A program made the translations under genes and the position numbers. A stretch of 64,000 nucleotides of DNA from Bin52 sp965243345 (lineage in GTDB: Bacteria; Pseudomonadota; Alphaproteobacteria; Thalassobaculales; Thalassobaculaceae). This document shows positions 26,910 to 33,915 of the stretch, one piece after another (positions within the stretch are counted from its first letter, which is position 1; the number at the start of each line of letters is the position of its first letter). The notes beneath the pieces are model-generated. The model worked only from the letters and a program-made list of their open reading frames with translations. It made no database searches and was not told the origin of the DNA. The stretch lies in NCBI GenBank assembly GCA_965243345.1, contig CBDEUR010000003.1, positions 1,550,001-1,614,000 on the forward strand. The letters run 5' to 3'.

Positions 26910-27580
26910 CCGAGTGGTGGACCTACCGGATCAGTGACCTGGTCCCGTTCGCTGCCGATGCCTACTGGCGACTCTTCGCCCACGAGAACGTGGTGTTCTG
27001 GCCGGTTCCGCTGGTCGCCGCCGTGGCCGCGGCGGCGCTTGTCCTGAAGCTTCTCAGGAGCCCCGGGGCACACTGGGGCTATCCGGTCCTGCTGCTGCTC
27101 GCCGGGTGCTGGATCTGGGTCGGATGGAACTTTGTCCTGCATCGCTACGGTTCACTCAACTGGGCCGGGGACTGGCTGATCTGGCCGTTCCTGCTCCAGG
27201 GCGCCCTGCTGTGCATCCTGGCGAACCGGGTGGAGTTCGCGCCGGTCCGCGACATCAGGACACGGGCCGGCGCCGCCGTCATTCTCATCGCCTGCTGGCT
27301 CTACCCCGGCCTCGCCGTCCTTGACGGGCGGTCCCTGCTCGAGAGCGAAGCCTTCGGCATCGCGCCGGACCCGACGGTGCTCGCAACCCTCGGGATCCTG
27401 TCCCTGACCCGCCGGCGCGCGTTCGTACTCCTGGTCATTCCGGCCCTGTGGCTCGCGGTGTCCTGCCTCGTGCTGCTCACCATCGGCGCCTGGCAGGGAC
27501 TGGTGGTCGCGGTTCTTGGAGCAGCGGCCCTCTGGGCGGCGGCCGGACCGCGTGGTGTCCCTACCCGGCCAGGGCCCTGA
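26906..27580 (+). CDS. DUF6064-like membrane protein
   Basis: This 224-residue protein has about six membrane helices. It starts at GTG 26906, overlapping the aldo/keto reductase stop (GTGA), and is thus translationally coupled. Segments such as CWIWVGWNFVLHRYGSLNW and FGIAPDPTVLATLGIL match what I recall of the DUF6064 family. No function is known for the family. Coupling to an exported reductase suggests a role in the same envelope process, but that is only context. Confidence 0.72.
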   Translation: MTEWWTYRISDLVPFAADAYWRLFAHENVVFWPVPLVAAVAAAALVLKLLRSPGAHWGYPVLLLLAGCWIWVGWNFVLHRYGSLNWAGDWLIWPFLLQGALLCILANRVEFAPVRDIRTRAGAAVILIACWLYPGLAVLDGRSLLESEAFGIAPDPTVLATLGILSLTRRRAFVLLVIPALWLAVSCLVLLTIGAWQGLVVAVLGAAALWAAAGPRGVPTRPGP

Positions 27581-27974
27581 TCACCAGCATCACGGCGCGC
27601 CGCGCGTCCTGTTCCAGTTCCGCCCGGTCGCGGCTCCTGCCGGCCGTCGTGATCGCCGGACCCGGCCCGTCGGCGTGCAGGAGACTGTTGCGCCTGCGGC
27701 GCAGCCACGCATAGTCACGACCGTGCCGCACCGTGTTCAGGACCGCCGCACCGGCCCCGTCGCGCTGCTCGAACTCGGCCTCGAGCACGGCGTGCGCGAG
27801 GATCACGGTCGCGAGCCAGGCGGCGGCGGCAAACACGTCGACCATCTCGGCGAACAGCGCTTCGGCGTGCGGGCCTGCGACGAGGCCTCCGTCTCCGGCG
27901 GATTCGACGATCCGATCCTGCACCCAGCGGCGACGCACCATCTCCGCCCGGTGTTCCCTGGCATTTCGTGTCAC
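27561..27974 (-). CDS. unknown 137-residue protein with HEPN-like Rx4H motif
   Basis: I do not recognise the family. The protein is helical in character, with an Ala/Leu-rich centre (FAAAAWLATVILAHAVLEAEF) and a basic segment LRRRRNSLLH in which R95 and H100 form the R-x4-H spacing seen in HEPN ribonuclease and nucleotidyltransferase-partner folds. The C-terminus is again helical (ELEQDARRAVMLVIRAL). It begins at ATG 27974, overlapping the acylphosphatase stop (ATGA), so the two form an operon, and its 3' end overlaps the convergent DUF6064-like gene by 20 bases. The HEPN resemblance is a motif-level observation and could be chance. Confidence 0.6.
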   Translation of the reverse strand: MTRNAREHRAEMVRRRWVQDRIVESAGDGGLVAGPHAEALFAEMVDVFAAAAWLATVILAHAVLEAEFEQRDGAGAAVLNTVRHGRDYAWLRRRRNSLLHADGPGPAITTAGRSRDRAELEQDARRAVMLVIRALAG

Positions 27975-28258
27975 GCGTCAGGCTTTACGTGAAATCCCCC
28001 GGGAACGGGACCGTCCGGCCCCGGTTCGCTCTCCACCTCGTGCACCCGCGCCAGGGCGGGTCCCCGGTAACAGAGCAGGGTCAGGGCCGCGATCTGCGTC
28101 GGCGATCCGCACAGGACCATCTCGACTCTGCCGTCGGTGCGGTTCCTCACCCAGCCGTCAATCTCCATATGGGTTGCCTCGCGCACGGCCCAGTCCCTGA
28201 ATCCGACGCCCTGAACCCGGCCGCGGATCCGCAGGGTGACGGTCTCGTCCCATATCAT
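27971..28258 (-). CDS. acyP: acylphosphatase
   Basis: This 95-residue protein hydrolyses acyl phosphates such as carbamoyl phosphate and 1,3-bisphosphoglycerate. The signature RGRVQGVGFRDWAVREA with the catalytic arginine is intact, as is the second motif GWVRNRTDGRVEMVLCG with the conserved Asn. Length is typical for the family, and it begins at ATG 28258. A carbamoyl-phosphate-using enzyme (pyrB) lies 1.2 kb away on the other strand, though a link is speculative. Confidence 0.92.
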   Translation of the reverse strand: MIWDETVTLRIRGRVQGVGFRDWAVREATHMEIDGWVRNRTDGRVEMVLCGSPTQIAALTLLCYRGPALARVHEVESEPGPDGPVPGGFHVKPDA

Positions 28259-28465
28259 TCGCCGGCGCCTTTCCCGCGATCACGACATGTCGACTATAGA
28301 CCGCCTACCCGACGCCTGCCACCGCCGGACCCGGGCGCAGGAGAGCGTCCGGCACGAGGACATGAAGGCGAGGCAGTGCCGGGAACCGCCTGCCGTCGTT
28401 CCGCGGCACCTGCTATGAATCAAGCCTGTCCGAGGTTGCTCGCTTGCCGATGAGGGGCCGGTCAA

Positions 28466-29374
28466 ATGCTTGTCTCCGCCCTCGTCCCTGTCATCGCGCT
28501 GATCCTGGCCGGATATGTCCTGAAGCGGTCGGAGCTCTTTCCCGGGGCGGTCTGGACCGGTATCGAACGCCTGGTCTACCTGGTGCTGCTGCCTGCCCTG
28601 CTCGTGGTCAAGCTCGGAACCACCGACCTTGCCGGCTTCGACGTATGGCCAATGGCGCTCGCGATGGCCGGCGCGACACTCGTGGTCACCTTTGCCCTTG
28701 CCCTCGCACGGCCGCTGAGCGGCATCGACAGGCCGCTCTATACCTCGATCCTGCAGGGCGCCATCCGCCAGAACTCGTTCATCGGCCTCGCCGCGGCCGA
28801 ACCGCTGTACGGCGGCAGCGGCCTGGCGCTGGCAGCCGTCGGGATCGCGGCGGTCATCCCCATGGTCAACGTGATTTCGGTCTGGTCGCTCGCAGCCCTG
28901 GACGCCGGCGGGCGCCCGGGGGTCGGAACCATCGCGGTCCGGATGCTGACCAGTCCGATCATCGTTGCCTGCGCCATCGGGCTCGGCATCAACGCGGCCG
29001 GGGTCCGGATGCCGGACATGCTGGTGACCACGCTTGACCTGCTCGCCGGCGCCGCCCTGCCGCTCGGATTGCTCGCGGTCGGCGCCGGGCTCGCCTTCCG
29101 GGTCGCCTGGAAGAGCCCGGCATCGCTGCTGTGCAGTACGGTGTGCAAGCTGCTGGTCGTCCCGGCGCTTGCCGCCCTGTTCTGCCATGTCCAGGGCGTC
29201 GATCCCGTCGCGACCGGGATCGCGGTGCTGTTTACCTCCCTGCCGTCGTCGGCGTCGGCCTACGTGATGGCCCGCCAGTTCGGCGGCGACCACGAGATGA
29301 TGGCGACCATCCTGACCACCCAGACCATCCTCGCCGCCGCCACCGTACCATTCATGGTGGGACTGCTCGGCTAG
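28466..29374 (+). CDS. AEC-family (auxin efflux carrier-like) transporter
   Basis: This 302-residue membrane transporter is of the AEC/bile-acid-fold class, with about ten hydrophobic helices. Recognisable features include the N-terminal VPVIALILAGYVLKRSEL and the broken-helix region with INAAGVRMPDMLVTTLDLLAGAALP. It starts at ATG 28466 behind GAGGGG. Bacterial relatives export or import small carboxylates such as malate or malonate. It is divergent from acyP, with a 207-base shared intergenic region, and precedes pyrB by 40 bases, so it may share its transcript. Confidence 0.85.
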   Translation: MLVSALVPVIALILAGYVLKRSELFPGAVWTGIERLVYLVLLPALLVVKLGTTDLAGFDVWPMALAMAGATLVVTFALALARPLSGIDRPLYTSILQGAIRQNSFIGLAAAEPLYGGSGLALAAVGIAAVIPMVNVISVWSLAALDAGGRPGVGTIAVRMLTSPIIVACAIGLGINAAGVRMPDMLVTTLDLLAGAALPLGLLAVGAGLAFRVAWKSPASLLCSTVCKLLVVPALAALFCHVQGVDPVATGIAVLFTSLPSSASAYVMARQFGGDHEMMATILTTQTILAAATVPFMVGLLG

Positions 29375-29414
29375 CTTGCCGATGCCGATGCCCCGCCTGT
29401 ATGGTTCCGGCCTC

Positions 29415-30377
29415 ATGATGCGGGACCTTTCAGAACCGGCAGCTGCCGGACGAAATCGCCGCCTGGCCCACCTGCTGGGAATCGAGGGACTCGATCGCGG
29501 GACCATCACTGGACTCCTCGCCTCCTCGGACCGGTTCGTCGACTGCAACCGGTCGGAAGACAAGAAACTCGGGACCCTGCGCGGCCGCACCCTGATCAAC
29601 CTGTTCTTCGAGAACTCGACCAGGACCCGCACCTCGTTCGAACTTGCCGGCAAGAGGCTCGGGGCCGACGTGATCAACATGTCGGTGGGCTCGAGTTCGA
29701 TCAAGAAGGGCGAAACCCTGATCGACACCGCGATGACGCTCAATGCGATGCACCCGGACGTCCTGGTTGTCCGGCACGCATCCTCGGGGTCGGTGCACCT
29801 GCTTGCCGAAAAGGTGAACTGCTCGGTGATCAACGCCGGCGACGGCACCCACGAACATCCGACCCAGGCGCTGCTCGATGCGCTTACCATCCGCCGCACC
29901 CTGGATCGCGGTCTCGAGGGACTGGTGGTAGCCATCTGCGGCGACATCACGCACAGCAGGGTGGCGCGGTCCAACATCCACCTGCTGGCAATCATGGGAG
30001 CGCGGGTCCGCGTGGTCGCGCCGCCCACCCTGGTCCCGGCCGGTCTCGACCGCCTGGGGATCGAGATCTACCACGACATGACCCGCGGGCTTGCCGGCGC
30101 CGACATCGTGATGATGCTGCGCCTGCAGACCGAACGAATGAGCGCGGGCCTGGTTCCGTCGCTGCGCGAGTACTACCGGTTCTACGGCCTGACCTACGAG
30201 AAGCTCGAACACGCCAAGCCGAACGCGCTCATCATGCATCCGGGCCCGATGAACCGGGGGGTGGAGATCGATTCCGAGGTGGCCGACGACATCGATCGCA
30301 GCGTGATCCGCCAGCAGGTGGAAATGGGTGTCGCGGTCCGCATGGCCTGTCTGACCGCGCTGGCCGGTTGCGGGTGA
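29415..30377 (+). CDS. pyrB: aspartate carbamoyltransferase catalytic subunit
   Basis: This 320-residue enzyme makes N-carbamoyl-L-aspartate from carbamoyl phosphate and aspartate, the second step of UMP synthesis. The carbamoyl-phosphate site FFENSTRTRTSFE (about residues 64-76) is intact, as are the loop GSSSIKKGE, HPTQALLDALT and HPGPMNRGVEI. Start choices are ATG 29415 or 29418; the frame is open to 29376, but the extra residues are atypical. No regulatory pyrI is present. It overlaps the next gene by GTGA, a pairing typical of complexes between ATCase and a dihydroorotase-like partner. Confidence 0.93.
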   Translation: MMRDLSEPAAAGRNRRLAHLLGIEGLDRGTITGLLASSDRFVDCNRSEDKKLGTLRGRTLINLFFENSTRTRTSFELAGKRLGADVINMSVGSSSIKKGETLIDTAMTLNAMHPDVLVVRHASSGSVHLLAEKVNCSVINAGDGTHEHPTQALLDALTIRRTLDRGLEGLVVAICGDITHSRVARSNIHLLAIMGARVRVVAPPTLVPAGLDRLGIEIYHDMTRGLAGADIVMMLRLQTERMSAGLVPSLREYYRFYGLTYEKLEHAKPNALIMHPGPMNRGVEIDSEVADDIDRSVIRQQVEMGVAVRMACLTALAGCG

Positions 30378-31717
30378 GCCGAACCGTGACGGCGCGCACG
30401 CTGTATCGCAACGCCCGGCTGCTGGACCCGTCCAGGCACCTGGACGCGCACGGCAACCTGCTTGTCGTGGACGACAGCATCGCCGATGCGGGAGCCCACC
30501 TGTTCGTCGATGCGGTCCAGGACGACGTGAGGGTGGTGGACTGCACCGGTCTCTGCCTCGCGCCGGGCCTGATCGACATGCGGGTGACAAGCGGCGAACC
30601 CGGCAACGATCACCTGGAAACCCTGGCGACCCTGTCCCATGCCGCCGCCGCCGGCGGTGTGACCACCGTGGTCTGCCTGCCCAATACCGCCCCGGTAATC
30701 GACGACGTCGCGCTCCTGCACTTCATCGAGCGCCGTGCCGCCGATACCGCACTGGTCTCGATCCTGAGCTACGCGGCGGCCACGCGCGGGACCGAGGGCG
30801 GGCGGATGTCGGAAGTCGGCCTGTTGCACGCGGCCGGGGCACAGGGCTTCACCGACGGTGCGCACGCCATCGGCAATGCCCGGGTGATGCGACAGTTGCT
30901 GGGCTACGCGACCGCCTTCGACGCGATGGTGATCCAGCACGCCGAACTGCCGGATCTCGCGGGTGACGGCGTGATGAACGAGGGCGAGACCGCAACCCGT
31001 CTCGGCCTTGCCGGCATTCCGGCCGAAGCCGAGGTGATGATGGTCGAGCGCGACCTGCGGCTGGTGGCCATGACCGGCGGGCGCTACCACGTCTCCCGGG
31101 TCTCGACCGGAGCTGCGCTCGATGCGATTTCCGGTGCGAAAGCGGCCGGCCTGCGGGTGACCTGCGATACCGCTCCGCCCTACTTCGCCCTTGCCGAAGA
31201 CGCGGTCCACCACTACCGGACCTTCAGCAAGCTGTCGCCGCCGCTGCGCTCGGATACCGACCGGCGCGCCGTCCTGGCAGGCCTTGCCGACGGGACGATC
31301 GATGCGATCGTGAGCGACCACTGTCCCCGCGACCAGGACTCGAAGCGGCTGCCGTTCGACCAGGCTGCCTTCGGTGCCGTGGGACTGGAAACCCTGCTGG
31401 TGATCACGCTCGAGGCGGTTCACAACGGCTCGCTCGGCATGCTCCCGGCGCTGTCCTGCATGACCTGTGCCCCGGCGCGGATTCTCGGCCTCGAGACCGG
31501 TACGCTGGCTCCGGGGTCGCCTGCCGACCTGGTGATCTTCGATGCGGACTGTGCCGGCAGGGTCGATGCGGCGAAGTTCCACAGCAAGTGCAAGAACAGC
31601 CCGTTCGACGGACGTCCGGTGCAGGGACGGGTGGTGAAGACCATCCGCGGCGGACACGTGATCTACGATGCGCTCGACGGCGGGGTGCAGCACGCAAGGC
31701 CGCGTCGGGATGCCTGA
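30374..31717 (+). CDS. pyrC: dihydroorotase-like protein lacking the metal-binding HxH (PyrC')
   Basis: This 447-residue amidohydrolase-fold protein of the pyrB-linked dihydroorotase class starts at GTG 30374. The canonical D-x-H-x-H-x-R-E-P-G metal motif reads D68-M-R70-V-T72-S-G-E-P-G, so both zinc-binding histidines and the arginine are replaced. Other family positions remain (GGVTTVVCLPNT, GAKAAGLRVTCDTAPP, VSDHCPRDQDSKRLPF). Such pseudo-dihydroorotases are known partners that stabilise ATCase, while a separate active PyrC works elsewhere. The protein is therefore probably structural. It overlaps plsY by 8 bases. Confidence 0.88.
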   Translation: MSRTVTARTLYRNARLLDPSRHLDAHGNLLVVDDSIADAGAHLFVDAVQDDVRVVDCTGLCLAPGLIDMRVTSGEPGNDHLETLATLSHAAAAGGVTTVVCLPNTAPVIDDVALLHFIERRAADTALVSILSYAAATRGTEGGRMSEVGLLHAAGAQGFTDGAHAIGNARVMRQLLGYATAFDAMVIQHAELPDLAGDGVMNEGETATRLGLAGIPAEAEVMMVERDLRLVAMTGGRYHVSRVSTGAALDAISGAKAAGLRVTCDTAPPYFALAEDAVHHYRTFSKLSPPLRSDTDRRAVLAGLADGTIDAIVSDHCPRDQDSKRLPFDQAAFGAVGLETLLVITLEAVHNGSLGMLPALSCMTCAPARILGLETGTLAPGSPADLVIFDADCAGRVDAAKFHSKCKNSPFDGRPVQGRVVKTIRGGHVIYDALDGGVQHARPRRDA

Positions 31718-32345
31718 TCCGCTCGGCAGCTTCGCCTACACCTGGCCCTTCTACGCGGCCGCGGTGCTCGGCTATCTCATCGGCTCGATCCCGTTCGGCA
31801 TGCTGCTGACCCGCCTCGCCGGGCTCGGCGACATCCGTGCGATCGGGTCCGGCAACATCGGGGCGACCAACGTGCTGCGCACCGGCCGCCGCGGGCTGGC
31901 CGCCGCCACCCTGGTGCTCGACGCCGGCAAGGGCGCGGCGGCGGCCCTGCTCGGTGCGTACTACGGACCCGACACCGGCGTCCTTGCCGCGGGCGGCGTC
32001 GTGCTGGGTCACTGCTTTCCGGTCTGGCTGCGGTTTCGCGGCGGCAAGGGAGTGGCAACCGGCCTCGGGGCCCTGCTCGGGCTGCAGCCGCTGGTGGGAG
32101 TGATCGCCTGCGCGATCTGGCTCCTGGTTGCGGGGCTCGCGCGCTATTCCTCGCTCGCGGCGCTGTGCGCCTTCGTCTCGGTTCCCGTTCTTGCCTGGTG
32201 GCTCGTGGACCTTCAGCATGCCGAACTCGGCGGGTTCATGGCGGTCGTGGTGATCGCGAGACACGCCGGCAACATCGTCCGGCTGGTCCGGGGCGAGGAA
32301 GGCCGGATTTCCCTGGCACGCAAGCCGGCCCCACCTCCCGAGTAG
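31710..32345 (+). CDS. plsY: glycerol-3-phosphate acyltransferase PlsY
   Basis: This 211-residue membrane acyltransferase moves an acyl group from acyl phosphate to glycerol-3-phosphate, the first step of phospholipid synthesis. The conserved loops are present: GYLIGSIPFGMLLTR, GSGNIGATNVLRTGR, GHCFPVWLRFRGGKGVATG and the distal IARHAGNIVRLVRGEE. About five membrane helices are visible. The start at ATG 31710 overlaps the pyrC stop; a longer frame from 31668 adds a polar stretch not expected for PlsY. In related genomes dprA commonly follows, but here it does not. Confidence 0.93.
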   Translation: MPDPLGSFAYTWPFYAAAVLGYLIGSIPFGMLLTRLAGLGDIRAIGSGNIGATNVLRTGRRGLAAATLVLDAGKGAAAALLGAYYGPDTGVLAAGGVVLGHCFPVWLRFRGGKGVATGLGALLGLQPLVGVIACAIWLLVAGLARYSSLAALCAFVSVPVLAWWLVDLQHAELGGFMAVVVIARHAGNIVRLVRGEEGRISLARKPAPPPE

Positions 32346-32363
32346 CGTGCCGGAGACTGCCCG

Positions 32364-33719
32364 ATGCCGAGTCACGCCACCGAGTCCGTGCTCTACGGCG
32401 CGAGTTTCGCGACCCCGGAACTCCTCGCCGTCTTCAGCGACGAGAACCGGGTCCGCAAATGGTACGAGGTCGAGGTCGCGCTGGCGCGGGTCCAGGCCGA
32501 CCTCGGCATGATCCCGGAGCCCGCCGCCCACGAGATCGCACGCCGGGCCCGGGTGGAGAACGTCGACCTCATCGAGATCGGACGCGGCATCGCGGAGACT
32601 GCCCATCCGATCGTCCCGGCCATCCGCGCCGTCGAGGCACTGTGCGAGGACGGTGCCGGGGAGTTCATCCACTACGGCGCCACGACCCAGGACATCATGG
32701 ATACCGGCATGACCCTGCAGGTCAGGCAGGCCTGGCCGGTACTCCGTCGTGATCTCGACGCCTGCCAGGACGCGCTCGTCGGTCTCGCACGCACCCACAG
32801 GTCCACTCCGATGGCGGGCCGGACCCACGGCCAGCAGGCGCTGCCCGTGACCTTCGGCTACAAGTGCGCGGTGTGGGTGGACGAAATCCGGCGCCAGAAG
32901 ATCCGCATGCGTGAAGCCGAGACACGGATCATGACCGGCAACATCACCGGCGCAGTCGGGTCCATGGCGTCGTTCGGTCCGCGCGGCCGGGAGATGCAGC
33001 GACGGACCCTTGATGAGCTCGGGCTTGCGACCCCCGCCATCTGCTGGCACTCGTCGCGTGACCGGGTGGTCGAACTCGCGCATGTCATGACGCAGATCGC
33101 GGCCACCCTCGCGAAGATCGCGCGCGAATTCTACATCCTTCAGCAGGTCGAGTTCGGCGAGGTCGCCGAACCGCACCATCACGGCAAGGTCGGCAGTTCC
33201 ACCATGCCTCACAAGCGCAACCCCGCCACCCTAGAACTGGCGATCGGGCTCGAGCGGCTGGTCCGGGCCCAGCAGGTCGCGATCATGGACGCGGTCCACC
33301 AGGAAAACGAGCGGTTCACCGCCATGCTGCGGATCGAGCTTGCCGCGGTGCCCGAGATGATCATCTACACCGGCTCCCTGCTGGCAAAGATGCGCTTCGT
33401 GCTCGAGGGGCTGGAGGTCTATCCTGCACGCATGCGTGCGAACCTCGAGCTGCTGGGAGGCCTGCTGCTGTCCGAGCGGGTCATGCTGGATCTGGGCGAG
33501 ATGATCGGCAAGCAGACCGCCCACGAGGTCGTCCACGACATCGCCATGACGGCTCACGAAACCGGAACACCGTTCCGCCAGGCGCTTCTCGACGACGAAC
33601 GCGTCAATGGGCATCTCGACGCGGCACGGATCGATGCGCTGCTCGATCCGGCCGGCTACGTGGGCTCGTGCGAGGCGCTGGTTGACGACGTCGTGGCGCA
33701 GGTTGCGTCCGACACCTGA
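32364..33719 (+). CDS. adenylosuccinate lyase / fumarase-aspartase superfamily lyase
   Basis: This 451-residue lyase has the superfamily signature GSSTMPHKRNP, AGRTHGQQALPVTFGYK and the N-terminal helical domain FSDENRVRKWYEVEVALARV. The three conserved regions of a catalytic homotetramer are present. It is labelled adenylosuccinate lyase-like, but the MAGRTHGQQALP region and overall character also recall 3-carboxy-muconate cycloisomerase, so it need not be the purine-pathway PurB. It lies 18 bases after plsY, in the position where dprA is often found. A TGA at 33717-33719 ends it. Confidence 0.8.
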   Translation: MPSHATESVLYGASFATPELLAVFSDENRVRKWYEVEVALARVQADLGMIPEPAAHEIARRARVENVDLIEIGRGIAETAHPIVPAIRAVEALCEDGAGEFIHYGATTQDIMDTGMTLQVRQAWPVLRRDLDACQDALVGLARTHRSTPMAGRTHGQQALPVTFGYKCAVWVDEIRRQKIRMREAETRIMTGNITGAVGSMASFGPRGREMQRRTLDELGLATPAICWHSSRDRVVELAHVMTQIAATLAKIAREFYILQQVEFGEVAEPHHHGKVGSSTMPHKRNPATLELAIGLERLVRAQQVAIMDAVHQENERFTAMLRIELAAVPEMIIYTGSLLAKMRFVLEGLEVYPARMRANLELLGGLLLSERVMLDLGEMIGKQTAHEVVHDIAMTAHETGTPFRQALLDDERVNGHLDAARIDALLDPAGYVGSCEALVDDVVAQVASDT

Positions 33720-33744
33720 GCTGACCCGTACGGCAGTTTGCAGG

Positions 33745-33773
33745 TTGACGAACAGGTTTCGCGGTGCGATTAG
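33745..33773 (+). promoter_or_regulatory. candidate sigma-70-type promoter upstream of topA
   Basis: TTGACG (33745-33750) is followed after 17 bases by GATTAG (33768-33773), in the 196-base gap before topA. The -35 is close to consensus and the -10 is weak. It would allow topA expression separate from the pyrB operon. Confidence 0.35.
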
Positions 33774-33915
33774 ACGGTCCCCCGGCACGGATTTCAGGTA
33801 CATTTGCAGAACATCCGGCCGGCGGGCGTGTCTTCGGGGCCAGGTTTTCCTCGCGCCACGATCATCTCCGGTCCGATCATTCCGGCACAGCTTCAACCGA
33901 GGGCGGTGCGCATTC

